Source: Methanobacterium alkalithermotolerans
GTDB taxonomy: Archaea; Methanobacteriota; Methanobacteria; Methanobacteriales; Methanobacteriaceae
Assembly: GCF_018141185.1 (NCBI RefSeq)
Contig: NZ_CP058560.1
Location: 372,001 to 436,000, forward strand
Length of the DNA stretch: 64,000 nucleotides
Reading direction: 5' to 3'
Part shown: one piece after another, positions 38,309-47,285 of the stretch
Layout of the letters: every line of letters starts with the position of its first letter
How positions within the stretch are numbered: the first letter of the stretch is position 1
Notes under the pieces: model-generated
What the model was told of the DNA's origin: nothing
The model's input: only the letters and a program-made list of their open reading frames with translations
Database searches by the model: none
Translations under genes and position numbers: made by a program

Positions 38309-39787
38309 GTGATGAATATTCCGGCCCAGGATGAAGATGTGCTCTTATACCTGGATGTTAAGGCCCAGGAGAAATTTTTACCCGCCGTGCTTAAAGTGGT
38401 AAAGGATATCAGTCTTCTTTGTGGATTTGATAAGAAGACTGCCCAAGGGATAGTGTTAGCCACCGAGGAAGCCTGCAGTAATGTGATTGAACACGCCTAT
38501 GGTCCTGATGAAGAGGGCCGCTACCAGGTGGAGATTAAAAGAAAACCCGGTAAAATGGTGGTTAAGGTAAAAGACCAGGGCATACCCTTTAATCTGGGAC
38601 TTTTAAAAGAGGATGAACTGCAGCAAATAGGCTTCCGCCTTATGAAAGCCTACAGTGATGATGTTAAAAGTAAATACCGGGGTAAAAATGGTAAAGAAGT
38701 TAAACTCATCAAATACGTCCCGGTAGAAGCTGTGGATAAAACCGGGCTAAATCATACCGGTGAGGAAGTGGCACCACTAACTGAAGAGGTAACCCTGAGG
38801 ATAATGAAACCCTCTGATGCAGTAAATCTGGCCCGGTGCATCTACCGGGTTTATGGTTACACCTATCCCCATGAAGCAGTCTATTATCCAGAATTATTTG
38901 CAAATCTGGTTGAATCGGGAATGGTTACTTCTTGCGTGGCCGTAAATCCATCGGGAGAGGTGGTGGGTCATCTGGGAGTTTTTATTGATGAAGTAGGAGA
39001 TCTGGTGGGTGAGTCTGCCCTGGCAGTGGTGGATCCCCGTTACCGGGGCCGGGGTCTTTTTCCCCGGATGAAAAAGATGATGATGAGTGAAATAAAACGC
39101 CGGGGATTTAAAGGCCTCTACAGTCGGGCTGTCACCGTCCATGAGGCCTCCCAAAGAGCCAATGTAAAGATGGGTGCAGCTGAAACCGGATTCATATTAG
39201 CCCATTCACCCCCCACCGCCATATTCAAAAAGATGACCACCAAAAAGGACCACTTAAGACGGACGGTGGCCCTCTTCTATATCGGGGTGGCCCCAGATGA
39301 GATCCAGGAAGTGTACCTGCCCCCGCAACATGAGAAGATTTTAAAAAGAATCTATAAACATGCCGGTTTAAAGCGAATTTACCAGAAATCTGACCAGGTA
39401 GGTAAGGTTTATCCTGATTCTTTAATCCATATCCATGTATTATCCGAAACCTCCAGTGCCTTTTTAAGGGTGGAGCGGTACGGAGAATCATTTTTAAAAG
39501 AGCTGGCCTTAAAGGTGCAGGATCTATGCCAGCATAAAATAGAACTAATTGTCCTGGATTTACCCTTAAACGATCCGGTAACCAGCTGGATGTGTGCTGA
39601 AATAGAGAAGATGGGCTTTTTCTTCTCCGGCCTTATGCCAGAATATCTACAGGGAGATGCCCTGCGATTGGAGTACCTTAATAACGTACCCTTCCATCCC
39701 GATACGGTGGATGTGTATTCTGATTTTGGTAAAGAGTTATTCCGATACGTGGTGGGGGAGTGGCAGGCCCATCAGAAATTCATTTAG
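38309..39787 (+). CDS. RsbW-like anti-sigma ATPase domain fused to GNAT acetyltransferase
   Basis: 492 residues (GTG 38309; ATG 38312 is next). Residues about 10-140 match the HATPase_c_2/RsbW-SpoIIAB type: N-box VLATEEACSNVIEHAYG and VKVKDQGIPFN. Residues about 165-300 are a GNAT domain with the acetyl-CoA-binding stretch VDPRYRGRGLFPRMKK. The C-terminal about 190 residues are not recognised. Archaea have no bacterial sigma factors, so a classical anti-sigma role is unlikely; the domain may be a protein kinase or switch acting on another partner. Followed after 12 nt by the M20 amidohydrolase gene, so the pair is probably one operon. Confidence 0.8.
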   Translation: MMNIPAQDEDVLLYLDVKAQEKFLPAVLKVVKDISLLCGFDKKTAQGIVLATEEACSNVIEHAYGPDEEGRYQVEIKRKPGKMVVKVKDQGIPFNLGLLKEDELQQIGFRLMKAYSDDVKSKYRGKNGKEVKLIKYVPVEAVDKTGLNHTGEEVAPLTEEVTLRIMKPSDAVNLARCIYRVYGYTYPHEAVYYPELFANLVESGMVTSCVAVNPSGEVVGHLGVFIDEVGDLVGESALAVVDPRYRGRGLFPRMKKMMMSEIKRRGFKGLYSRAVTVHEASQRANVKMGAAETGFILAHSPPTAIFKKMTTKKDHLRRTVALFYIGVAPDEIQEVYLPPQHEKILKRIYKHAGLKRIYQKSDQVGKVYPDSLIHIHVLSETSSAFLRVERYGESFLKELALKVQDLCQHKIELIVLDLPLNDPVTSWMCAEIEKMGFFFSGLMPEYLQGDALRLEYLNNVPFHPDTVDVYSDFGKELFRYVVGEWQAHQKFI

Positions 39788-39799
39788 CCCTTCAAATTT

Positions 39800-41083
39800 A
39801 TGAAAAAATTATCCTGGGAGGTTATTAACATCACCCCTTTAAAAAATGAAATAGAATCATTAACCCAGTCTTTTGCCTCTAAACAAATCGAAATCTTCCG
39901 CTGGCTGCACCAGCACCCGGAACTGGCCTATGAAGAAAGAGAAACCGGTAAGTTCATCCAGGAATATCTGGAAACCTTACCGGGAGTGGAGGTATCCTAT
40001 CCGGTGGCTAAAACCGGATTAAAAGCAGTTTTATCTGGTGGAAAATCCGGGATTAGTGTGGGTCTGCGGGCGGATATGGATGCCCTGCCGGTAAAAGAAG
40101 AAACCGGATTACCCTATGCATCGATAGTTAAAGCAGATTATAATGGTTATGAAACCGATGTATCCCATGTATGTGGCCATGATTCCAATATGGCCATTGC
40201 CCTGGGCACCGCCACGGTCCTCAGCCAGTTAAGGGATAAAATAAAGGGTAAGGTGGTTTTCCTTTTCCAGCCCGCAGAAGAAGGGGCACCTACCGGGGTT
40301 GATGGCGGGGCCCTGCAGATGATAAAAGAGGGCGTACTGGATGATCCTCCGGTTAAGGCCGTGGTGGGTTTACATGCTAATAACACCTGCTATCCCGGTC
40401 AGGTGATGGTCCGGGAAGGGGCCACCCATGCCAGCCAGGACAGTATATTCATCCGGATTATTGGAGAACAGGCCCATGGCTCACAGCCCTGGAGTGGTAA
40501 AGACCCCATTGTAGCTGGTGCATCATTAATTAATTCACTGCAGACCTTGATTAGCCGGGAAGTGGATTTGCAAAAGGGTGCCGCGGTTATAACCGTGGGT
40601 TACTTCTGGGGCGGGGTTAAGGTGAATATCATACCAGAAGGGGCGGATATGGGGCTAACTGTCAGATCACTGGATATGGACAACCGGGACATAATGATAA
40701 AAAGGATTAAGGAATTGGCCCAGCAAAAGGCAGATATGCACGGCTGCCAGGCGGAAGTGGTGTATGGCCAGCACTACCCCTTGAATATTAATAATGAAGC
40801 CCTGTACCAGGAGTTGTTACCTACCCTGGAAAGGGTGGCCCGGGCGGAAAATGTGCTCTACTATCTATCCTCCACCAAGTCTGAGGATTTTTCCCATTTT
40901 TCCCAGAAATTACCCTCCCTGTACATGTATTATGGTGTAGCACCACAAGATAAACCATTATCCCAATCCAAACCCAACCATCACCCGGAGTTTCAGGTGG
41001 ATGAGGCTGCTTTAGAGTTTGCCACTCGGTTGGAGTGTAATATGCTTCTGGATTTACTGGAGAATCCTGAAAAAATCCCCTAG
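39800..41083 (+). CDS. M20-family amidohydrolase / carboxypeptidase
   Basis: 427 residues. M20D signatures: LHQHPELAYEE near the N-terminus, LRADMDALPV, HVCGHDSNMAIALG, FQPAEEGA, dimerisation-domain HGSQPW and a late HHPEFQVD. Enzymes of this family use two metal ions to hydrolyse N-acyl amino acids or small peptides. Cytoplasmic. Co-oriented and nearly adjacent to the RsbW-GNAT gene, suggesting one makes and the other removes acyl groups (inference). ATG 39800 has no obvious ribosome binding site, while GGGAGG sits inside codons 6-8, so the start is uncertain. Confidence 0.87.
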   Translation: MKKLSWEVINITPLKNEIESLTQSFASKQIEIFRWLHQHPELAYEERETGKFIQEYLETLPGVEVSYPVAKTGLKAVLSGGKSGISVGLRADMDALPVKEETGLPYASIVKADYNGYETDVSHVCGHDSNMAIALGTATVLSQLRDKIKGKVVFLFQPAEEGAPTGVDGGALQMIKEGVLDDPPVKAVVGLHANNTCYPGQVMVREGATHASQDSIFIRIIGEQAHGSQPWSGKDPIVAGASLINSLQTLISREVDLQKGAAVITVGYFWGGVKVNIIPEGADMGLTVRSLDMDNRDIMIKRIKELAQQKADMHGCQAEVVYGQHYPLNINNEALYQELLPTLERVARAENVLYYLSSTKSEDFSHFSQKLPSLYMYYGVAPQDKPLSQSKPNHHPEFQVDEAALEFATRLECNMLLDLLENPEKIP

Positions 41084-41219
41084 ATAAAAAAAAATTGTAA
41101 TTATTTAAGCTGACCCCCTAATTCAGCCTTAATTACTAGAATAGCTTACTGATTTCAGGTTATTTGTTAAAAGGATATATAATATCTTTTAGGGGATTAT
41201 AATAAAGTTAATGGAGATT

Positions 41220-42671
41220 TTAGATAAAAGAAAAGGTGCTTATGGGAATTAAAATTATTTTATCCTCTTTTCTTATTTTGCTGGTTCTATTGGATATTAG
41301 AATTCCATAATTAGATTTATATTTACGAGTGGCTTTAGTTATTTGGCTTTTGTCCTTTTTTCCCACACCTACTTCCACCGGTATCAGGCCTTCATGTGTA
41401 CTTTGTAGTAAAAAATCTACACCATTTTTTCCAGGATCATAAAATATTCCAGAAGGAATATAAGAGGTTTCTTTTAGCCGGAAGAAATAGGATGCCACCA
41501 TATTTTCAGCTAAAACTCCTAAGAGTTTCCTGTCCCAGGGATCATATTTACCTAATTTGAATCTCATTGCGGCATTAATGCTGGGAGATAAGAAATAATA
41601 TTTCCATGGTTTTCTTACCATTTTTCCAGCAGTACCATAGGGCTTTACACTGAAAACCAGGTGAGTTTTTTCCAGTATGCTCAGTATTTCTCTAATTAAT
41701 TTTGGTGATTTTTCTAATAAATTTCCCAGTTTTGCATCAGAGGTTCCCCCTGGATCCTGTAGAGCTAAAAAAGTGATGATTCGAGATATAGTATTCCTTG
41801 TTTTTATATTAAAAGAATGTAGAGAAAATACATCTTTTTCTATCACCCGGTTTATCATGGTGAATATTCGTTCATAGAACTCTTCTTTTTCCATATTCAA
41901 TCCGAAAGGGAAATCCCTACCCCATAAAAAATTTTCCCATTCTTTTTCAAGAGGCCGGCCTAATTTTATCAGGTTTTTTTTCATTTCAATTTCTTGTTGG
42001 GAGGCATATGCTAGTGAACTTTCATCCCCTTTAAAAATCAAATCTCTTAAACTTTCAGATAAATCAGGTGAAAGATGGATTTTATTTTTTAATAAATTAT
42101 ATTCTGAGAAATTCAGGGGAAATACCGGTTCTTTTTTTATTCTTCGGGCCGCATCCACATTCATCTCCAAGCTCAGAGCCGAGGAACCAGTAAATATAAT
42201 AAATATTTTTTTACTTTTATCATAGACTATCTTACCTGACTGTGACCATTTATTATCATAATGAGCCTCATCCACTAGAATAAATAATTCCTGGTCCAGA
42301 TTTACCAGGGAGGTATTATGAACATCTTCTATGAAAACATCTATGGCTTCTAATAGCCCGGTACCTAAATAGGCGCTTAATTCATCCATGGAAATATAAA
42401 GAATCCTGTCTGATTTTATGCCTTTTTTTTGTATTAGATAGTTGTATATCTGGAATAAGATTGTTGTTTTACCAATCCCCCTCAAACCAGGCATAATAAC
42501 AAATCTATTTTCAGTATACCCCTCTAAAAATTCATTTACATGTTTTTCAATCTGAAAATAGGTTGTTCTGTGGTCCAGGAGAATATCATCTAGCTTAATA
42601 TTATCCTGTGATAACTTTTTAGCCTCAGACAATTTGGCAAATACATAACGGGACAATTCTTCAGAATTCAT
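41220..42671 (-). CDS. Archaeal AAA-type ATPase with C-terminal nuclease-like domain
   Basis: 483 residues from ATG 42671; the longer frame to 42728 runs into the tandem repeat and has no ribosome binding site, whereas AAAGGCGA precedes 42671. Walker A GLRGIGKTTIL and Walker B LFILVDEAH, followed by an arginine-containing FTGSSALSLEMN sensor region, are those of the archaeal/DUF4143-type ATPases. The C-terminal part (GVDFLLQ ... LIPVEVGVGKK) resembles the PD-(D/E)xK-like end of these proteins, but the final Lys spacing is unusual. Cellular role unknown; related proteins are often mobile or defence-associated. Stands alone. Confidence 0.8.
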   Translation of the reverse strand: MNSEELSRYVFAKLSEAKKLSQDNIKLDDILLDHRTTYFQIEKHVNEFLEGYTENRFVIMPGLRGIGKTTILFQIYNYLIQKKGIKSDRILYISMDELSAYLGTGLLEAIDVFIEDVHNTSLVNLDQELFILVDEAHYDNKWSQSGKIVYDKSKKIFIIFTGSSALSLEMNVDAARRIKKEPVFPLNFSEYNLLKNKIHLSPDLSESLRDLIFKGDESSLAYASQQEIEMKKNLIKLGRPLEKEWENFLWGRDFPFGLNMEKEEFYERIFTMINRVIEKDVFSLHSFNIKTRNTISRIITFLALQDPGGTSDAKLGNLLEKSPKLIREILSILEKTHLVFSVKPYGTAGKMVRKPWKYYFLSPSINAAMRFKLGKYDPWDRKLLGVLAENMVASYFFRLKETSYIPSGIFYDPGKNGVDFLLQSTHEGLIPVEVGVGKKDKSQITKATRKYKSNYGILISNRTSKIRKEDKIILIPISTFSFI

Positions 42672-42708
42672 GGTATTTTCGCCTTTAGTATAATTTATAT
42701 TTCCCCAC

Positions 42709-42840
42709 TTATATATTTTAATATACAAGCACTTATAAAGAATTATATATTTTAATATACAAGCACTTATAAAGAATTATATATTTTAATATACAATTAC
42801 TTATAAAGAGTTATATATTTTAATATCTAAACAGTTATAT
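42709..42840. repeat. 34-bp tandem repeats upstream of the ATPase gene, four copies
   Basis: Units start at 42709, 42743, 42777 and 42811. The first two are identical, the third has a few changes, the fourth is diverged. Read on the minus strand each unit contains TTAAAATATATAA, a good archaeal TATA box, so the array may provide repeated promoters or operator sites for the leftward ATPase gene. The rest of 42841-43174 is AT-rich with no gene seen. Confidence 0.9.
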
Positions 42841-43228
42841 ATGGTATGATGTGGCCATTTATATAATTAATTAGATAAGCACTTTTTAATGCCCTTGATA
42901 ATGATTCCAATAATTTTATTTTTTAAAAAGAAGTAATAATTTTACATATTTTTTCTAAATAAACAAGCTTTTAGTTTTATTTAATCTTAAAACACCTTAT
43001 AAAGTAGTGTATACTAAATATAATCAACTTTAAATTAAAGTCCAGATAAAATTAGTTAATAATAAAAGATTAATCTTATAAAACTAAAAAAAAAGTAAAC
43101 TAATTAAAAATGGGAAAATTTAAACTTTTTTATAAAATATTCCTGAAGGAGTAATTACTCTAATTACTATCAAAATGGCTATAAAAAAAATAATGGAAAA
43201 TAAAGAGCAAGTTAGGAGTAAAGTGATT

Positions 43229-44233
43229 ATGCGCGTACTAATTACCGGAGGGGCAGGTTTTATTGGCAGTAACTTCATCCACTACTTTCTGGATAAGCAC
43301 CCGGACTATGAAGTAATAAACCTGGATGCCCTCACCTACTGCGGTAACCTGGAAAATTTAATAAAAGTGGAGGATAACCCCCACTACACCTTTATAAAAG
43401 GGGATATAAATGATAAAAAACTCCTGGAAAAGGTCATGCCTGGGGTGGATTACGTGGTGCATTTTGCAGCCGAATCCCATGTGGACCGCAGTATCGAGGA
43501 CCCGGGAATATTCATCCACTCCAATATCCAGGGCACCCAGGTACTCTTAGAAGCAGCCTTAAAAGCAAAGGTTAAATGTTTTTTACAGGTATCCACCGAT
43601 GAAGTCTATGGATCTTTAGGTAAAACCGGTTACTTCACTGAAAAGACTCCCTTAGCACCGAATAGTCCCTATTCAGCCAGTAAGGCCGGGGCGGATTTAA
43701 TGGTAAGGGCCTACCATGAGACCTTTGGTTTGCCGGTTAATATCACCCGCTGCTCGAATAACTACGGACCCTACCAGTTCCCGGAAAAACTAATACCCCT
43801 CATGATTACCAATGCCCTGGAGGATAAAAAATTGCCAGTTTATGGGGATGGCTTGAATATCCGGGACTGGTTGCATGTCCAGGATCACTGCCAGGCCCTG
43901 GACACAGTTCTCCATGAAGCTCCCGCAGGGGAAGTATACAATATCGGTGGTAACAATGAGAAGACCAACCTGGAAATAGTTAAAAAGATTTTAGATTATC
44001 TGGATAAGGATGAGTCTTTAATTGAGTTTGTTAAGGATCGTTTAGGGCATGATCGACGTTATGCCATTGATGCTACCAAAATTAAGGACGATTTAGGTTG
44101 GGAGCCTTCTTATACATTTTCTAAGGGTATAAAAGAGACTATTGACTGGTATTTAGAGAATAGGGATTGGTGGGGTAAGATTAAAAGTGGGGAGTACCTG
44201 GAGTATTATGCTAAGATGTATGGTGTAAGGTAG
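43229..44233 (+). CDS. rmlB: dTDP-glucose 4,6-dehydratase
   Basis: 334 residues from ATG 43229 (in-frame GTG 43223 is also near the AGGAG at 43214-43218). Converts dTDP-glucose to dTDP-4-dehydro-6-deoxyglucose, the second step of dTDP-rhamnose synthesis. Visible: NAD-binding LITGGAGFIGSNF, STDEVYG (Thr, Asp, Glu of the active site), YSASKAGAD (YxxxK), RCSNNYGPYQFPEK and RDWLHVQDHC. Full length. It is a single gene 14 kb from rmlDAC and adjacent to the lasso cluster; its GC-richer composition matches rmlDAC, so they are likely one ancestral set separated later. Confidence 0.95.
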   Translation: MRVLITGGAGFIGSNFIHYFLDKHPDYEVINLDALTYCGNLENLIKVEDNPHYTFIKGDINDKKLLEKVMPGVDYVVHFAAESHVDRSIEDPGIFIHSNIQGTQVLLEAALKAKVKCFLQVSTDEVYGSLGKTGYFTEKTPLAPNSPYSASKAGADLMVRAYHETFGLPVNITRCSNNYGPYQFPEKLIPLMITNALEDKKLPVYGDGLNIRDWLHVQDHCQALDTVLHEAPAGEVYNIGGNNEKTNLEIVKKILDYLDKDESLIEFVKDRLGHDRRYAIDATKIKDDLGWEPSYTFSKGIKETIDWYLENRDWWGKIKSGEYLEYYAKMYGVR

Positions 44234-44298
44234 AGGTGAATGGCAGTCTGTAGATTCTTAGAACAGTTAATCTACCAAATCCAGGTTCATCCTAGAGA

Positions 44299-44308
44299 TT
44301 ATATATTA
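44299..44308 (+). promoter_or_regulatory. TATA box of the candidate small RNA
   Basis: TTATATATTA lies about 25-30 bp before the first base of the structured element at 44331, the archaeal TATA-to-start distance. Confidence 0.4.
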
Positions 44309-44330
44309 GAAAAAAGTTATAATATTAACA

Positions 44331-44413
44331 CTGGTGAGTAAGTCCTTCTGAAAGGATGATGTCCACGTATGTGGAATGGGAGCGAGTAGGAAAGGGTTCA
44401 CCACTTTTTACTT
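44331..44413 (+). ncRNA. Candidate structured small RNA
   Basis: TGGTGA (44332-44337) pairs with TCACCA (44398-44403) as a closing stem. Inside are two perfect hairpins: TCCTT/AAGGA with a CTGA loop (44343-44356) and TCCAC/GTGGA with a GTAT loop (44362-44375), then a purine-rich single strand rich in GAG/GGA. A TTTTT tract follows directly. With the TATA box upstream this looks like an independently transcribed RNA of about 80 nt. It does not fit tRNA or C/D-box RNA rules and I do not recognise a riboswitch class. Confidence 0.45.
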
Positions 44414-44584
44414 ATTTTAATGGTCTTTATAATTTTTTTTTAGCATCTCATAAATTGGAAGCTATATTTTTAATTTCAGGTGATCTTTAATCTATAAAAT
44501 GAATATTATAGTCCAGTTTAATTGAAAACCTGAAAAAGCTTATACTTCACCACCACCAACTAATTGATTAAGGAGAATAAGTTC

Positions 44585-44863
44585 ATGATGGATGATACAA
44601 CCCTGGTTTCTATTAGTAAACAGGCCGTACACTGTGACCTGGAAGAGGAAGTGGTGATTCTGGGCCTGGATGATGGAGTATATTATGGCTTAAACCCGGT
44701 GGCGGCCTTTATCTGGAACACTATCCAGACACCTCACACCGTGGGAGAGTTAAAAGAAAAGATACTGGCTGAATACGATGTCACCGAAGACATCTGCCAG
44801 GTGGATCTTTTAGAGATACTGCAAAAACTATTGGATAATAAGTTAATTGAAATAAAAGAATGA
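44585..44863 (+). CDS. Lasso-peptide B1: PqqD-like RiPP recognition element
   Basis: 92 residues from ATG 44585, chosen because AAGGAGA lies 9 nt upstream; the TTG start at 44564 overlaps it. The whole protein is a PqqD-type winged-helix RRE: LGLDDGVYYGLNPVAAFIWNTI, then VGELKEKILAEYDV and CQVDLLEILQKLLDNKLIEI. B1 proteins bind the precursor leader through its YxxP motif and present it to the B2 peptidase. Next gene is B2 (38 nt). TCTATAAAAT at 44491-44500 is a candidate TATA box for the operon. Confidence 0.9.
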   Translation: MMDDTTLVSISKQAVHCDLEEEVVILGLDDGVYYGLNPVAAFIWNTIQTPHTVGELKEKILAEYDVTEDICQVDLLEILQKLLDNKLIEIKE

Positions 44864-44901
44864 TTAATTTTTGAGTTTGGGTAGAAATACTAACGTTTTT
44901 T

Positions 44902-45321
44902 ATGTTGATTTTAAACTTCTATAAACTAAAAAAGCCCTGTAAAGTGCTGGTAGTACAGGCCCTGGTGTTGCAGTGGTTTATAAGGATCATACTATGGGTT
45001 TTACCCTTTTCTTTTATAAAAAAAAGGTTTATAAAAGGGGAAGTACCCACCAGAAAAAGGTCTAAAGTTCCCTTAAAAAGTGTGATGTGGGGAGTTAGAG
45101 TAACTAGCAGGTACATCGTTTCCTCCACCTGTTTAACCCGGGGCTTAACCGGGCATATAATGGCCAGGTGGTATCATTATCCTACCACTTTACGGATAGG
45201 TGTGGGTAAATTTGAAGGGGAATTTGAAGCTCATGCCTGGTTGGAATATGAGGGGGAAGTGGTTTTAGGTATGGCCCAAAAGGAATATGTGGAGTTATTG
45301 AATCTGGGCCAAGGATATTGA
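44902..45321 (+). CDS. Lasso-peptide B2: transglutaminase-fold leader peptidase
   Basis: 139 residues, typical for split B2 proteins. The C-terminal half holds the conserved Cys (SSTCLTRGLTGHIM) and His (EFEAHAWLEYEG) of the Cys-His-Asp protease in their usual context LRIGVGKF...AHAWLE. The N-terminal basic region with a hydrophobic stretch (VLQWFIRIILWVLPFSF) also matches B2 proteins. It should cut the leader peptide after the Thr-x pair so that the new Gly1 can be cyclised. Lies between B1 and the cyclase gene on one transcript. Confidence 0.9.
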   Translation: MLILNFYKLKKPCKVLVVQALVLQWFIRIILWVLPFSFIKKRFIKGEVPTRKRSKVPLKSVMWGVRVTSRYIVSSTCLTRGLTGHIMARWYHYPTTLRIGVGKFEGEFEAHAWLEYEGEVVLGMAQKEYVELLNLGQGY

Positions 45322-45378
45322 ATAAATAATTTATACAAATGAATACATTTTTTATATAATTTTTTATGAGTTAAAACC

Positions 45379-47271
45379 ATGAGTGCCATTACGGGAATAT
45401 TTTATAGAAAGGGAAAAAAAGTGGATCCCCATCTCATCCAAAAGATGAATGATAAACTATCACACCGGGGGCCAGACGGATCCCACACCTGGGTAGAAGA
45501 TAATGTGGGCCTGGGCCACCAGATGCTCCACACCACCCCGGAATCACTCCATGAGAAGTTACCCTTTATAGAAGAGGACCTGATTATAACTGCTGATGCC
45601 CGGATAGATAACCGGGAGGAATTAGCTAAAAAGCTGGATATTGCGGATGTGGAAACCGTTAGTGATAGTTACTTCATCTTAAAGGCTTACGGGAGGTGGG
45701 GGGAGGATTGTCCAGATAAGTTACTGGGGGATTTTGCCTTTGCCATCTGGGATAGGAAAAAAGAGATTCTTTTTTGTGCCCGGGATCATATGGGGGTTAA
45801 GCCCTTTTATTATTATGTGGATGAGGAGATGTTTGTATTTGGGACGGAGATTAAGGCGTTGTTTGAGGTTGGGGGGGTTCCCCGGGAAAAGGATGAAAAA
45901 AGAATTGCCCTGGCCTTAATGGTTAATGATTTTCAGGAAAAAGAGAGGACATTTTATAAAGATATTAAATCATTTAAAGCAGCTCATTATATGGCCATAA
46001 CTAAAGATTCCAGCAAATTCAAAAGATACTGGAAACTGGATCCTGATTTAGAAATCAGAATGGATTCTGATGAAGAGTATATGCAAGAATTTCTTAAAAT
46101 TTTTACAGAAGCGGTTAATTGTCGTTTAAGGAGTCCGAATAAAAAAATAGGGGTTATGTTGAGTGGAGGATTAGATTCATCCTCTGTTACCTGTACAGCA
46201 CAAAAAATAATTGAAGATAGTGATCTGGAAAAAGAAATTCATAGTTTTTCTTTTATTTTTGATGATTTTCCAGAATCTGATGAGAGATATTATATAAATA
46301 AAGTACTTGAGGGTACCAATATACAGGCTAATTTTGTTAAATGTGATAACATTAGTCCCTTAGAGAATATTGATAAAGTGTTAGATTATCAAGATCAACC
46401 CACAACTTCTTTCCAAATAGGATTAGTACATGAATTAAATGCTTTGCTTAAAAGTAAGGGATTAAATATCATATTAACCGGTGAAGGTGGAGATCAAGTC
46501 GTATCTCACTCCCATAATTACATTGAAGAATTGATTGTGAGTTTTAAATGGATCAAAGCGTATCATACATTAAATAATATTTCAAAAGTGCGAAAAGTAA
46601 ATAAATACAGATTATTAAAAAATAAGCTAATTCACATAATCCAGTTTTATGTAATGAAAATTCCAACATTGTATCATATCTTAAAAAAGCCATTTCCACT
46701 TAAAGATTTTATTAATAAACCATTTTTAGAAAGAATGGGGATTAAAGAAGCAATTTTTTTTAAATCAAAAAAAATGAATAATATAACTTGTAAATCTGAG
46801 CAATATTATTTAACTCAAAAAGTAGCTCATCAAAACAACTTTGAAGTAATTGATCAATATAATTCAATTTTCCAAATAGAAAACAGACACCCTTTTTATG
46901 ATAAAAGAGTTATTGAATACTGTTACGGATTACCTATCGAACAAAAAATCAGGTCAGGATATAACAGATACATACTAAGAACGATTATGAATGGTTTTTT
47001 ACCTGAAGAAATTAGATGTAGAGTTTCAAAAGCTAATATTGGATTGGCAAGTATTAAAAATTTATTATCTGAAAAAGAGATCATGAATAAAATTGTTACT
47101 GATGAACAAAATATTATCAAAGAATATGTAAATTTAGAAAGTGTAAAAGATTTATATTCATATAATCTGCTAGAAAAGATATCTATTTTTAAAATTTTTG
47201 CCTGGCGAATCATTTTGATTTACTTATGGTTAGAAAAAGTAAATTTTAAAACTAATAATAAGTTATATTAA
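45379..47271 (+). CDS. Lasso-peptide cyclase C: asparagine-synthetase homologue
   Basis: 630 residues. The N-terminal glutaminase-like domain begins MSAITGIFY; the catalytic Cys2 of true asparagine synthetases is Ser, so it cannot release ammonia from glutamine, as expected for a lasso cyclase. The synthetase domain has the ATP-pyrophosphatase loop GVMLSGGLDSSSVTC near residues 254-268 and LTGEGGDQVVSH. It should adenylate the Asp8 side chain of the core and join it to the Gly1 amine. Odd: codons 1 to about 180 have ordinary base use (GC-rich third positions), while the rest is very AT-rich, as is the precursor gene; a recombination joint near 45.9 kb is likely. The precursor gene follows after 14 nt. 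Confidence 0.9.
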   Translation: MSAITGIFYRKGKKVDPHLIQKMNDKLSHRGPDGSHTWVEDNVGLGHQMLHTTPESLHEKLPFIEEDLIITADARIDNREELAKKLDIADVETVSDSYFILKAYGRWGEDCPDKLLGDFAFAIWDRKKEILFCARDHMGVKPFYYYVDEEMFVFGTEIKALFEVGGVPREKDEKRIALALMVNDFQEKERTFYKDIKSFKAAHYMAITKDSSKFKRYWKLDPDLEIRMDSDEEYMQEFLKIFTEAVNCRLRSPNKKIGVMLSGGLDSSSVTCTAQKIIEDSDLEKEIHSFSFIFDDFPESDERYYINKVLEGTNIQANFVKCDNISPLENIDKVLDYQDQPTTSFQIGLVHELNALLKSKGLNIILTGEGGDQVVSHSHNYIEELIVSFKWIKAYHTLNNISKVRKVNKYRLLKNKLIHIIQFYVMKIPTLYHILKKPFPLKDFINKPFLERMGIKEAIFFKSKKMNNITCKSEQYYLTQKVAHQNNFEVIDQYNSIFQIENRHPFYDKRVIEYCYGLPIEQKIRSGYNRYILRTIMNGFLPEEIRCRVSKANIGLASIKNLLSEKEIMNKIVTDEQNIIKEYVNLESVKDLYSYNLLEKISIFKIFAWRIILIYLWLEKVNFKTNNKLY

Positions 47272-47285
47272 TTAAAGGTGTAAAA

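Noticed and set aside
39800..39860. Non-AUG start for the M20 gene downstream of the internal GGGAGG
   Set aside because: ATG 39800 is usable, no paralogue supports another start, and no signal peptide constrains the N-terminus.
44331..44404. Reading the small structured element as a tRNA or C/D-box RNA
   Set aside because: There is no 7-bp acceptor with T- and anticodon arms; CTGA and ATGATG-like boxes occur but the terminal C and D boxes are missing.
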